Assembly: GCA_020846275.1 (NCBI GenBank)
Contig: JADLEG010000013.1
Coordinates: 1-33,046, forward strand
Direction: 5' to 3'
Source: Alphaproteobacteria bacterium
GTDB lineage: Bacteria > Pseudomonadota > Alphaproteobacteria > JAEULC01
Length of the DNA stretch: 33,046 nucleotides
Of this stretch, positions 19,414 to 27,402 are shown piece by piece (position 1 is the first letter of the stretch; every line of letters begins with the position of its first letter). A program made the translations under genes and the position numbers. The notes below the pieces were generated by a model. That model was not told the origin of the DNA and ran no database searches. It worked only from the letters and a program-made list of their open reading frames with translations.

Positions 19414-20742
19414 TCAGCGGCGCAGCACGGCCACCGCTTCCACGCGCGGCGACCACAGGAACTGGTCGATCGGCACCACGCGCTCGATCGCGTAGCCGCC
19501 GTCGACCAGCAGGCGCAGATCGCGCGCGAGCGTCGCGGGCTCGCAGCTGACCGCGACGGCCGTGCGGAGCTTCGACCGCGCGATCTCTTGCGCCTGGGCC
19601 TGCGCGCCGGCGCTGGGCGGGTCGAACACCACCGCGGCAAAGCGCGCCAGTTCGCTCGCCAGCAAGGGCCGGCGCATCAGGTCGCGCAGCTCGGTCGAAA
19701 CGCGGCCGAGGGCGGCGCGGCGCGCGGCCGCGCCAAGGACGGCGATCGCCGCGCTGTCGCCGTCGACCGCGTGCACGGCGCGGCTCGCCGCCAGCGGCAG
19801 GCTCAGCGTTCCGCAGCCCGCGAACAGGTCGGCGACCGGCCCCTTGGGGGCTTGCTTGACGGCGTCGAGCACGGCGTCGCGGATCGCTGCCTCGCCGGCC
19901 CTGCCGGCCTGCAGGAAGGCGTCGGGCGGCAGGTCGACCGGCGTCGCGCCGAAGGTGACCTGCGCCGCCCGCCGCGCCGCGATCGGCTCGGCCGGTCCGG
20001 CTCGCGACTCGTCGGCCGCAAGCCTCCAACCAACCCGCGCGAGGTCACGGTCATCGGCGAACCGCGCCAGGCGTTCGCGGTCCGGCAGTCCGGGCACCAC
20101 CGGCAGGGTCCAGGTCACGTCGAGGCCGCCGTCGGTTAGCGTAGCGGCGACCTGGAACGCGGCCGGCCGGCGAGCCGGGCGCAGCACGTCGAGCGTTGCC
20201 GCCACGGCGCGGCAAGGCGCCAGCAGGGCCTGGATCGTCGGCGCCGCGACCGGGCACTGCGACAGGTCGACGATCGCATGGCCGGCGCGCTCACGCAGAC
20301 CGATCACGACGCCCTGCCCATCGCGTCTGCCGGCGAATCGCACGCGCCGGCGGTCGCCGGGCGGGCTGATCCGCGCCGGTTCGACGGGAAAGTCGGCCTC
20401 CGGTCGCAGGCGCTGGCGGCCGAGAGCCTCGATCAGCAGGTCGCGCTTCACCCGCGCATAGATTTCGCCGCCCAGGTGCTGCCAGGCGCAGCCCCCGCAG
20501 GCGCCGAAGGCGGGGCAGGGCGGTTCGCGCCGGTCGGCGCTGCGCGCGAGCCACGCGACCGCCTCGGCCGCGAACCCGTCGCCGCGACGCTCGGCCAGCC
20601 GAACGCGCAGACGATCGCCCGGTGCGGTGAACGGCACGTAGATCGCGACGCCGCTGATGCGCGCGATGCCGTCGCCGCGCACGCCCAGCGCGGCGATCGC
20701 GATCTCGACCTCGTCGCCGGCGGCGGGCGGCCGCGGCGTCAG
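19414..20742 (-). CDS. TrmA/RlmD-type RNA (uracil-C5) methyltransferase
   Basis: About 442 residues. An N-terminal TRAM-like beta domain (GDEVEIAIAALGVRGDGIAR) is followed by a [4Fe-4S] site C76-x5-C82-x2-C85 with a probable fourth Cys in LSQCPV, a SAM-binding fold with VADLFAGCGTLSLPLA, VFDPPSAG, and the catalytic Cys in VSCEPATLARDL. This matches enzymes methylating U1939/U747 of 23S rRNA or U54 of tRNA; which one is not decidable here. No ATG, GTG or TTG suits the N-terminus. CTG at 20742, with GGAAG about five bases upstream and overlapping the upstream stop as CTGA, is the best start. Confidence 0.9.
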   Translation of the reverse strand: MTPRPPAAGDEVEIAIAALGVRGDGIARISGVAIYVPFTAPGDRLRVRLAERRGDGFAAEAVAWLARSADRREPPCPAFGACGGCAWQHLGGEIYARVKRDLLIEALGRQRLRPEADFPVEPARISPPGDRRRVRFAGRRDGQGVVIGLRERAGHAIVDLSQCPVAAPTIQALLAPCRAVAATLDVLRPARRPAAFQVAATLTDGGLDVTWTLPVVPGLPDRERLARFADDRDLARVGWRLAADESRAGPAEPIAARRAAQVTFGATPVDLPPDAFLQAGRAGEAAIRDAVLDAVKQAPKGPVADLFAGCGTLSLPLAASRAVHAVDGDSAAIAVLGAAARRAALGRVSTELRDLMRRPLLASELARFAAVVFDPPSAGAQAQAQEIARSKLRTAVAVSCEPATLARDLRLLVDGGYAIERVVPIDQFLWSPRVEAVAVLRR

Positions 20743-21224
20743 GGCGTCTTCCAGGTCGGCTGGCCGGCCTCGTTCAGCAGCACCAGGGCCGGCACCTCGC
20801 CGACCAGCGACAGCTGCACGCGCGGCTTGCGCTTGGAATCGTTCAGCACCAGGCTCGGCCCCGTGCCCTCGATGGCGGCGATGCGCGTGCGCAACTGGCC
20901 GTTGCGGTCGTAGAGCGCCAGGGTGGGGCCCTCGGGCGGCAAGGCCAGCGCCGCGCCGGCCTTGCCGTTCTCGCCGTAGAGCACCAGCGAGGGCCCGAAG
21001 CCCTCGACGACCGACATGATGGCGCGCGTGCCGCCGGCCGAATCGGTCAGCACCAGCCGGCTGGTGGCAACCTCCTCGCCCGCGGCCTTGACCGCCCCCG
21101 TCGACCAGGCGCCGGCCATCGCCAGCAGGGCCGCCGCCACACCGGCGCCCAACAGACGGTTCGTCCGCTCCAATCGCCGCAGGCGTTCTTCCAGTCGGGC
21201 CGTCTCGCTGCGTTCGTCCGTCAT
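20739..21224 (-). CDS. Small membrane-anchored beta-repeat protein, unknown function
   Basis: About 161 residues. A charged helical N-terminus (TARLEERLRRLERTNRLL) leads to one membrane helix (LLGAGVAAALLAMAGAW). Then come five roughly 22-residue units of the form LxLxDxxGxxRAxLxxxxxGP: RLVLTDSAGGTRA, SLVLYGENGKAGA, TLALYDRNGQLRT, SLVLNDSKRKPRV and ALVLLNEAGQPTW. The regular beta-turn spacing suggests a small beta-solenoid or sheet stack on the periplasmic side. I recognise no named family. ATG 21224 has GGAGAG upstream. Its stop overlaps the methyltransferase CTG, so the two are co-translated. Confidence 0.75.
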   Translation of the reverse strand: MTDERSETARLEERLRRLERTNRLLGAGVAAALLAMAGAWSTGAVKAAGEEVATSRLVLTDSAGGTRAIMSVVEGFGPSLVLYGENGKAGAALALPPEGPTLALYDRNGQLRTRIAAIEGTGPSLVLNDSKRKPRVQLSLVGEVPALVLLNEAGQPTWKTP

Positions 21225-21264
21225 GTCCACTCTCCATAATGAGGCCCGGCCCGCACGGCCTTGG

Positions 21265-21294
21265 TTGACGCTGATAGCGCCTGCCACGGATACT
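21265..21294 (+). promoter_or_regulatory. Predicted sigma-70 promoter for the ThDP enzyme gene
   Basis: TTGACG (21265-21270) and GATACT (21289-21294) are spaced by 18 bases. They match the consensus at five and four of six positions and point at the gene starting at 21330, giving a leader of about 30 bases with GGGGA before the ATG. No operator is evident. Confidence 0.45.
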
Positions 21295-21329
21295 GGCCCC
21301 GCTCAGGATGGCCGGGGAAGGGGGAATTA

Positions 21330-22988
21330 ATGAAAGCGTCGGATCTGTTCGTTCGCTGCCTTGAAGCCGAGGGGGTCACCCATATCTTCGGCCTGCCGGG
21401 CGAAGAGAATGCCGACGTGATGATTTCGCTCCTCGACAGCAAGATCAAGTTCGTCCTGTGCCGGCACGAGCAGGCGGCCGCGTTCATCGCCGATGCCTAT
21501 GGCAGGCTGACCGGCAAGTCGGGGGTGTGCCTCGGCACGCTTGGCCCCGGCGCCACCAACCTGATCACCGGCGTCGCCGACGCCAACATGGACCGCGCGC
21601 CGCTGGTGTGCATCACCGGCCAAGCCGACACGCGCCGGATGCACAAGGAAAGCCACCAGGCGATGGACGTGATCGGCATGTTCCGCCCGGTCACCAAATG
21701 GGCGCAGTCCGTCTTCCATCCCGAGAACATCCCGGAGATCGTGCGCAAGGCGTTCAAGCTGGCCGAAGCGGAAAAGCCGGGCGCGGTATTGATCGAACTG
21801 CCCGAGGATCTGGCCGAGGCCGAGGTCAAGGGCAAGCCGATGCCGAGCGCGCGCACGCGCCGTCCCGCCGCCGACCACAAGGCGGTGGCCGAGGCGGTCG
21901 AGGTGATCCTCAAGGCCAAGAACCCGATGGTGATCGCCGGCAACGGCGCGGTGCGCAAGCGCGCCGCCCGCCAGCTCCGCCGCTTCGCGCGCAAGACCGG
22001 CATCGGCGTCGCCAACACCTTCATGGGCAAGGGGGCGGTCGCGATGAGCGATCCGCACTGCCTGTTCACCATCGGCCTGCAGGCGCGCGACTACGTGAAC
22101 CTGGCGCTCGACGAATGCGACGTGGTGATCGCGGTGGGCTACGACCTGGTCGAGTATTCGCCGGTGCTGTGGAACAAGGGCGGCGGGAAGAAGATCGTGC
22201 ATATCGACTTCACGCCCGCCGAGGTCGACGAGCACTATCCCGTGACGGTCGATGTGGTCGGCGACATCGCCGACGCGCTGTGGCAGATCAATGAGGCCCT
22301 CAACCAGAAGCGCGGCGACAAGCTGCCGCTGCACGACATCGAAAAGCGGGGCAAGCTGCGCCAGGCGATGCTGGACGAGTTCAGCAGCGAGAAGGACGAC
22401 AAGGGCTTCCCGGTCAAGCCGCAGCGCATCCTGTGGGACGTGCGCCAGGCGCTGGGCCCGGCGGACATCCTGCTGTCGGATGTCGGCGCCCACAAGATGT
22501 GGGTCTCGCGCTACTATCAGTGCGAGCAGCCAAACACCTGCCTCATCTCCAACGGTTTCTGCTCGATGGGATTCGCGCTGCCCGGCGCGATCGGCGCCAA
22601 GATCGCCTTTCCCGACCGCCGGGTGCTGGCGATCTGCGGCGACGCCGGGTTCCTGATGAACGTGCAGGACCTCGAGACCGCCGTGCGTCTCAATCTCAAT
22701 ATCGTGGTCATGGTCTGGGACGACGGCGAATACGGCCTGATCAAGTGGAAGCAGCAGAACCATTTCAAGGGCCGGCATTCCGAACTGGCCTTCAAGAACC
22801 CCGATTTCGAGCTTCTGGCGCGCTCCTTCGGCGCCTGGGGCCGGCGCGTCGGCGCGCCGGGCGAACTGAAGCCGGTGCTGGAGGAGGCCTTCCGCCAGAA
22901 GGGTCCGGCGCTGGTGGCCGTACCGGTGGACTACGGCGAAAACCTGAAGCTCACCAAACGCCTGGGCAACCTCGCGGTGCCGATCTAG
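21330..22988 (+). CDS. Acetolactate synthase-like thiamine diphosphate enzyme
   Basis: About 552 residues with the three-domain ThDP enzyme layout. The N-terminal pyrimidine-binding domain carries the catalytic Glu, E47, in CRHEQAAAFIADAYGRLTG. A middle domain follows. The C-terminal pyrophosphate domain has the metal motif from GDAGF (437-441) to WDDGEYG (463-469), with Asp where NN or ND is usual. The sequence most resembles the catalytic subunit of acetolactate synthase, condensing two pyruvates. No small regulatory subunit (ilvN/H) follows, so a catabolic AlsS-type or related carboligase role is possible. It stands alone between two transcription units. Confidence 0.9.
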   Translation: MKASDLFVRCLEAEGVTHIFGLPGEENADVMISLLDSKIKFVLCRHEQAAAFIADAYGRLTGKSGVCLGTLGPGATNLITGVADANMDRAPLVCITGQADTRRMHKESHQAMDVIGMFRPVTKWAQSVFHPENIPEIVRKAFKLAEAEKPGAVLIELPEDLAEAEVKGKPMPSARTRRPAADHKAVAEAVEVILKAKNPMVIAGNGAVRKRAARQLRRFARKTGIGVANTFMGKGAVAMSDPHCLFTIGLQARDYVNLALDECDVVIAVGYDLVEYSPVLWNKGGGKKIVHIDFTPAEVDEHYPVTVDVVGDIADALWQINEALNQKRGDKLPLHDIEKRGKLRQAMLDEFSSEKDDKGFPVKPQRILWDVRQALGPADILLSDVGAHKMWVSRYYQCEQPNTCLISNGFCSMGFALPGAIGAKIAFPDRRVLAICGDAGFLMNVQDLETAVRLNLNIVVMVWDDGEYGLIKWKQQNHFKGRHSELAFKNPDFELLARSFGAWGRRVGAPGELKPVLEEAFRQKGPALVAVPVDYGENLKLTKRLGNLAVPI

Positions 22989-23012
22989 GGCCCGGGGCCG
23001 GCTTCCCTGCCG

Positions 23013-23055
23013 AGTGACGGCGATCACGCGCTTGTGTTTCGCAATTGTGTATAGT
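23013..23055 (+). promoter_or_regulatory. CRP/FNR-type class II promoter for the MBL-fold gene
   Basis: A perfect GTGA-N6-TCAC palindrome at 23014-23027 (centre 23020.5) lies upstream of a TATAGT -10 box at 23050-23055. Counting +1 as 23062 places the palindrome exactly at -41.5, the class II activator position of CRP/FNR proteins. There is no good -35 hexamer, as expected of an activator-dependent promoter. The leader would be 29 bases, ending in GGAAAGG before the ATG. Confidence 0.6.
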
Positions 23056-23090
23056 GCCGGCAAAGGGCAGGGGCTGCGGAAAGGCCGCGC

Positions 23091-23915
23091 ATGAGCTTCA
23101 AGGTCAAGTTCTGGGGGGTGCGAGGGAGCATCGCCTGCCCAAGCGTCAACCATGTCGCCTTCGGCGGCAACACCACCTGCATCGAGGTTTCGGCCGGCGG
23201 GCGCACCATCATTCTCGACGCGGGCACCGGCATCCGCAACCTGGGCCACTGGCTGCTGCGCAAGGGCGTCGCCGACGCCACCATCCTAATGACGCACACC
23301 CACTGGGACCACATAAACGGCTTTCCGTTCTTCTCGCCGGCCTTTCACGCCGGGCGCACGTTCCGCCTGATGGCCGGCGCGTCGCTGCCGCATGGCGGCC
23401 TGCGCCAAGTGATGGGCGGGCAGATGTCGCATCCCTTCTTCCCGGTGCCGCTCGACGCCATGCACGCGAAGCTCGAGTTCGAGGATTTCGAGGCGGGCAC
23501 GACCTTCAACCTGGCGCCCGACGTCGTCATCCGCACCACGCCGCTGAACCATCCCGACGGCGCGACCGGCTATCGGATCGAACACGCGGGCCGGTCGGTC
23601 TGCCTGATCACCGATACCGAGCACCTGCCGGGCAAGCCCGACGACAAGGTCCTGTCGCTGATCGCGGGATCGGATCTGGTGATCTATGATTCGACCTATA
23701 CCGACGCCGAGTTTCCCGGCCGGGTCGGCTGGGGTCATTCGACCTGGCAGGAAGGGGTGCGGCTGTGCCGCGCGGCCGGCGTCCGCTCGCTCGCGATCTC
23801 GCACCACGATCCCGAGCACGACGACCGCTTCATGAGCCAGGTTGAAACCGAAGCGCGTGCAATGTGGGCCGGCGCTTTCGTCGCGCGCGAGAACCTGCGC
23901 ATAAGGTTGGACTGA
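23091..23915 (+). CDS. Metallo-beta-lactamase fold hydrolase (phosphodiesterase-like)
   Basis: About 274 residues. It begins with the MSFKVKFWGVRGSIA signature of an MBL subfamily related to class II cyclic-nucleotide phosphodiesterases and RNase Z-like enzymes. The metal motif is THTHWDHINGFPF (H69, H71, D73, H74). Further ligands are probably in LNHPDG, ITDTEH and SHHDPEHDD. No signal peptide is present, so it is cytoplasmic. Its position before a protein with two cyclic-nucleotide-binding domains, and its own CRP/FNR-type promoter, suggest a role in nucleotide second-messenger turnover, but the substrate is not proven by sequence. The next gene starts 172 bases later. Confidence 0.9.
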   Translation: MSFKVKFWGVRGSIACPSVNHVAFGGNTTCIEVSAGGRTIILDAGTGIRNLGHWLLRKGVADATILMTHTHWDHINGFPFFSPAFHAGRTFRLMAGASLPHGGLRQVMGGQMSHPFFPVPLDAMHAKLEFEDFEAGTTFNLAPDVVIRTTPLNHPDGATGYRIEHAGRSVCLITDTEHLPGKPDDKVLSLIAGSDLVIYDSTYTDAEFPGRVGWGHSTWQEGVRLCRAAGVRSLAISHHDPEHDDRFMSQVETEARAMWAGAFVARENLRIRLD

Positions 23916-24035
23916 AGCCGCGCCGCTCAACCGGCGACTGTGACGAATCGGTGGCCGAGTTAACACTGCGGTAATCAAGAATGGGGCAGTCTAAGCCCTG
24001 CGCAGGGCGGCGGCGCGCCGATCCGACGGCATTTG

Positions 24036-24063
24036 TTGACAGTATTTCGCACCGCGACATAGG
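24036..24063 (+). promoter_or_regulatory. Predicted promoter for the redox operon
   Basis: A perfect -35 box TTGACA (24036-24041) is followed after 16 bases by CATAGG (24058-24063), a weak -10 with three consensus matches. It would start transcription near 24070, giving a leader under 20 bases with AGGAGA just before the ATG at 24088. The -35 is striking in such GC-rich DNA; the -10 is the weak point. Confidence 0.4.
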
Positions 24064-24087
24064 GTGAATCGGCGCGGCAGGAGACGC

Positions 24088-26496
24088 ATGACGCAGCTTT
24101 ACAAAGTCGCGATCGTCGGTTCGGGTCCTGGCGGCATGAGCGCCGGCGGGCGCGCCGCGCAGGCCGGCATCTCGCACATCCTTCTGGAAAAAACCGACCA
24201 CCTGTCGGACACGATCTACAAGTACCAGAAGGGCAAGCTGGTGATGGCGACGCCCGACATTCTGCCGTTGCGCAGCCCGATGGATTTCAAGCTCGGGATC
24301 CGCGAGGACATCCTGGGCACCTGGGACCGCCAGACCGCGGAACTCAAGGTCAACGTCAAGTTCAATTCCGAAGTCACCAAGATCACCGGCAAGAAGGGCG
24401 CCTTCGAGCTGACCGTCGCCGGCGGCGAGAAGATCCAGGCCGAGAACGTCGTGCTGGCGATCGGCCTGCAGGGCAACCTGCGCAAGCTCGGCATTCCCGG
24501 CTCGGACAACCATCCGAAGGTCCAGTACCAGCTCGACGATCCGGACGAGTACGCCGACGAGACCATCATGGTCGTCGGTGCCGGCGACGCGGCGATCGAG
24601 AACGCGGTCGCGCTGGCCAAGCAGAACAAGGTGATCATCGTCAACCGCTCGGCCGAGTTCGCGCGCGCCAAGCAGGGCAACCTCGACCTCATCACCAAGT
24701 CGATCGAGAAGGGCCTGCTGGAATGCATGTACAGCTCGGCCCCGGTCCGGCTCGAGCCGGCCGGCGACCGCCTGAAGCACGTGCTGAAGACGGCCGACGG
24801 CGAGGCCGAGGTCGTGTGCGACCGCATCATCGCGCGCCTCGGCGCGCTGGCGCCCCGCTCCTTCGTCGAAGCCTGCGGCATCCAGTTCCCCAGCAAGGAC
24901 CCGACCGCGCTGCCCGAGCTCAGCCCAACCTACGAATCCAACGTGGCCGGCCTCTACATCATCGGCGCGCTGGCGGGCTACCCGCTCATCAAGCAGGCGA
25001 TGAACCAGGGCTACGAGGTCGTCGAATTCATCCAGGGCAACAGGGTCAAGCCCGCCGACGAACCGCTGCTCGAGGAGAAGTTCAAGAAGCTGCTCGACCG
25101 CTACACGGTCGATGAACTGCTGGTGGCGATCCAGTCCACGATCCCGGTCTTCGCCGGCCTCACCATCCTGCAGTTGCGCGAGGTGCTGCTGGGCAGCGAG
25201 GTGCGCATGCCCCAGGCCGGCGAGACGGTGTTCCAGCGCAACGAGTTCACCAACACCTTCTTCACGGTGTTCGAGGGCGAGGTCGCGATCCAGGTCGACA
25301 GCGAGGATCGCGACGACGACGTGATGCTGGGGCCGGGCAGCTTCTTCGGCGAGATGGGCCTGATCTCGGGCCGGCGGCGCTCGGCCACGGTGATCGCCAG
25401 CAAGCCCTGCGTGCTGATCGAGACCGCGCGGCGCGAGATGATCAAGCTGATCAAGTCGCTGCCCAAGGTGCGCGAGACGATCGACCGCGCGGCTGTGGAG
25501 CGCCAGATCCGCACGTACCTGGCGCCCAGCCTGTCGCGCGACGACATGGACTCGATTCTCAGGTCCGCCAAGCTGCGCAGCTTCAAGTCCAACGAGGTGC
25601 TGTTCAAGGAGGGCGACCCGGGCGACGGCGTGTTCCTGATCCGCACCGGAAGCTGCACCGTGTCGCGGCGCATCGGCGACAAAGAGATCGTCATGAGCTA
25701 CGTGCCGGCCGGGCACTACGTCGGCGAGATGGCGCTGGTGCGCGATATGCCGCGCTCGGCCACCGTCAAGGCGGCGATCGAGACCGAGACGGTGTGGCTG
25801 GACGGCGCCGGCTTCCGCCTGCTGCTCGACCATCTTCCCGACCTGCGCCACCGCATCGAGCGGCGCATCGGCGCGATCATCACCCAGACCGAGGACATGG
25901 CGGCCCGGCCCGAGACCGGCAACCTGATCCAGTTCCTGGTCCAGGAAGGCGGCAAGGAAGCCGCCGACATGCTGCTGATCGACGAATCGCTGTGCGTGCG
26001 CTGCGACAACTGCGAGAAGGCCTGCGCCGAGACGCATGGCGGCATCTCGCGGCTGGATCGCGAGGCGGGGCCGACCTACGCGTCGATCCACGTGCCGACC
26101 TCCTGCCGGCATTGCGAGCATCCCCATTGCATGGCCGACTGCCCGCCGGACGCGCTGCACAAGACCAAGGACGGCGAGGTCTATATCGACGAGCAGACCT
26201 GCATCGGCTGCGGCAATTGCGAGCGCAACTGCCCCTACGGCGTGATCCACATGAGCTACGAGGCGCCGGCCAAGCCGGGCCTGCTGTCGTGGCTGCTGTT
26301 CGGCCTGGGCTACGGTCCCGGCGAGGACAAGAAGGCGGTGCATGACTCGCACCAGGGCAAGAAGCTCGCCGTGAAGTGCGACATGTGCAAGGACATCGAC
26401 GGCGGCGCGGCCTGCGTCAGGTCGTGCCCTACCGGGGCGGCGATCCGGGTCAGCCCCGAGCAATTCTTCTCGCTCACCAACAACGTGGCGCAGTAG
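24088..26496 (+). CDS. Fusion: flavin/NAD(P) oxidoreductase, two cNMP-binding domains, four-cluster ferredoxin
   Basis: About 802 residues, cytoplasmic. Residues 1-330 form a TrxB/YpdA-like module with VAIVGSGPGGMSAGG for FAD and VVGAGDAA (162-169) for NAD(P)H. It has no CxxC redox disulfide, and the usual GD near the flavin reads G293-A294. Two cyclic-nucleotide domains follow (about 350-465 and 485-605), with phosphate cassettes FFGEMGLISGRRRSATV and YVGEMALVRDMPRSATV, both keeping Glu and Arg. The C-terminus has 16 Cys in four groups (636/639/642/646, 673/676/681/685, 705/708/711/715, 764/767/776/780), the DmsB/NrfC pattern of four [4Fe-4S] clusters. ATG 24088 has AGGAGA upstream. It heads a redox operon. 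Confidence 0.93.
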   Translation: MTQLYKVAIVGSGPGGMSAGGRAAQAGISHILLEKTDHLSDTIYKYQKGKLVMATPDILPLRSPMDFKLGIREDILGTWDRQTAELKVNVKFNSEVTKITGKKGAFELTVAGGEKIQAENVVLAIGLQGNLRKLGIPGSDNHPKVQYQLDDPDEYADETIMVVGAGDAAIENAVALAKQNKVIIVNRSAEFARAKQGNLDLITKSIEKGLLECMYSSAPVRLEPAGDRLKHVLKTADGEAEVVCDRIIARLGALAPRSFVEACGIQFPSKDPTALPELSPTYESNVAGLYIIGALAGYPLIKQAMNQGYEVVEFIQGNRVKPADEPLLEEKFKKLLDRYTVDELLVAIQSTIPVFAGLTILQLREVLLGSEVRMPQAGETVFQRNEFTNTFFTVFEGEVAIQVDSEDRDDDVMLGPGSFFGEMGLISGRRRSATVIASKPCVLIETARREMIKLIKSLPKVRETIDRAAVERQIRTYLAPSLSRDDMDSILRSAKLRSFKSNEVLFKEGDPGDGVFLIRTGSCTVSRRIGDKEIVMSYVPAGHYVGEMALVRDMPRSATVKAAIETETVWLDGAGFRLLLDHLPDLRHRIERRIGAIITQTEDMAARPETGNLIQFLVQEGGKEAADMLLIDESLCVRCDNCEKACAETHGGISRLDREAGPTYASIHVPTSCRHCEHPHCMADCPPDALHKTKDGEVYIDEQTCIGCGNCERNCPYGVIHMSYEAPAKPGLLSWLLFGLGYGPGEDKKAVHDSHQGKKLAVKCDMCKDIDGGAACVRSCPTGAAIRVSPEQFFSLTNNVAQ

Positions 26497-26554
26497 CCGG
26501 CGGCTGGCGGCGCGAAACACGTGGGCAAGACGAGCGGGAAGCGGGTGAACTGCG

Positions 26555-27388
26555 ATGCATGAGTCAATTCTGGCCTTTCGCGGCTTCAAGTACCTGAAGC
26601 TCAGCGCGCTGATGGTCGCGGTCACGGCAATCGTCTATGCCGTGCACCAGCCCACGGTGGGCCCGCCCAACGGCGGCACGGCTCTCGGCTATGCACTCGG
26701 CACGCTGGGGCTGGGGCTGATCATCTGGCTGGCGTGGTTCGGCGTGCGCAAGCGGCGCTACGGCCTGGGCAAGATGCTGCTCGAGGACTGGCTGTCGGCG
26801 CATGTCTATCTCGGCCTGGGGCTGATCGTGGTCGCCACGCTGCACACCGGCTTCCAGTTCGGCTGGAACGTGCACACGCTGGCCTACGTGCTGATGATCC
26901 TGGTCATCGCCAGCGGCGCGTTCGGCGTGTTCGCCTATCTGCGCTATCCGCGGCTGATGACCGAGAACCGCCGCGGCGCCACGCAGCGCGAATTGCTGAC
27001 CCAGATCGCCGAGCTGGACGTCAAGGCGCGCGAGATCAGCGCCGGCCTGGGCGACGACATCCACGGCGAGGTGATGAGGGCGCAGGAGAAGCTGGCGCTC
27101 GGCGGGCCCGCCCGCCGACAGCTCTCGGGCCGCGATCCGAACTGCCCCGCCACGGCCGCGCTCAAGCGCGTCGGCGACCTGTCGCTCGGGCTGCCGGTGA
27201 CGGATGCCGAGAAGGGGCGCGCGCTGATCGCGCTGCTGGCGCGCAAGGTCGAGCTTGTGGAGCGCGTGCGCCGCGATCTCGGCTTCAAGGCGATGATGGA
27301 TGTGTGGCTGTTCGTGCACGTGCCGCTGACCTTCGGCCTGCTGGCGTCGCTGACGGCGCATGTCGTTTCCGTGTTCTTCTACTGGTAG
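26555..27388 (+). CDS. Membrane b-type cytochrome with paired HX13H helices
   Basis: About 277 residues with five probable membrane helices: four in residues 12-122, and one at the C-terminus. The third helix has H83 and H97, the last has H255 and H269, each an HX13H pair. That is the spacing of the bis-histidine haem ligands in bc1-type cytochrome b, so two stacked b haems are predicted. A charged cytoplasmic or periplasmic loop (about 125-240) separates them, with a helical segment REISAGLGDDIHGEV. I recognise no named family. It lies 58 bases after the ferredoxin fusion and 14 before the multihaem gene, fitting the role of the membrane electron carrier between them. Confidence 0.82.
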   Translation: MHESILAFRGFKYLKLSALMVAVTAIVYAVHQPTVGPPNGGTALGYALGTLGLGLIIWLAWFGVRKRRYGLGKMLLEDWLSAHVYLGLGLIVVATLHTGFQFGWNVHTLAYVLMILVIASGAFGVFAYLRYPRLMTENRRGATQRELLTQIAELDVKAREISAGLGDDIHGEVMRAQEKLALGGPARRQLSGRDPNCPATAALKRVGDLSLGLPVTDAEKGRALIALLARKVELVERVRRDLGFKAMMDVWLFVHVPLTFGLLASLTAHVVSVFFYW

Positions 27389-27402
27389 GTAGGGTCGCCA
27401 CC

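Noticed and set aside
21327..23249. Very long open frame on the minus strand opposite the ThDP enzyme
   Set aside because: GC-rich codon bias leaves the antisense frame open. Its protein is Arg/His/Gln-rich without domain motifs, while the plus strand carries clear ThDP motifs.
24088..25020. N-terminal module as a thioredoxin reductase
   Set aside because: There is no CxxC pair in residues 1-330, and the flavin-site GD is GA, so disulfide reduction is unlikely.
23830..26625. Long minus-strand frame opposite the flavo-ferredoxin fusion
   Set aside because: Antisense shadow: low-complexity translation with no motifs, against a plus strand with 16 ordered cysteines and two cNMP cassettes.
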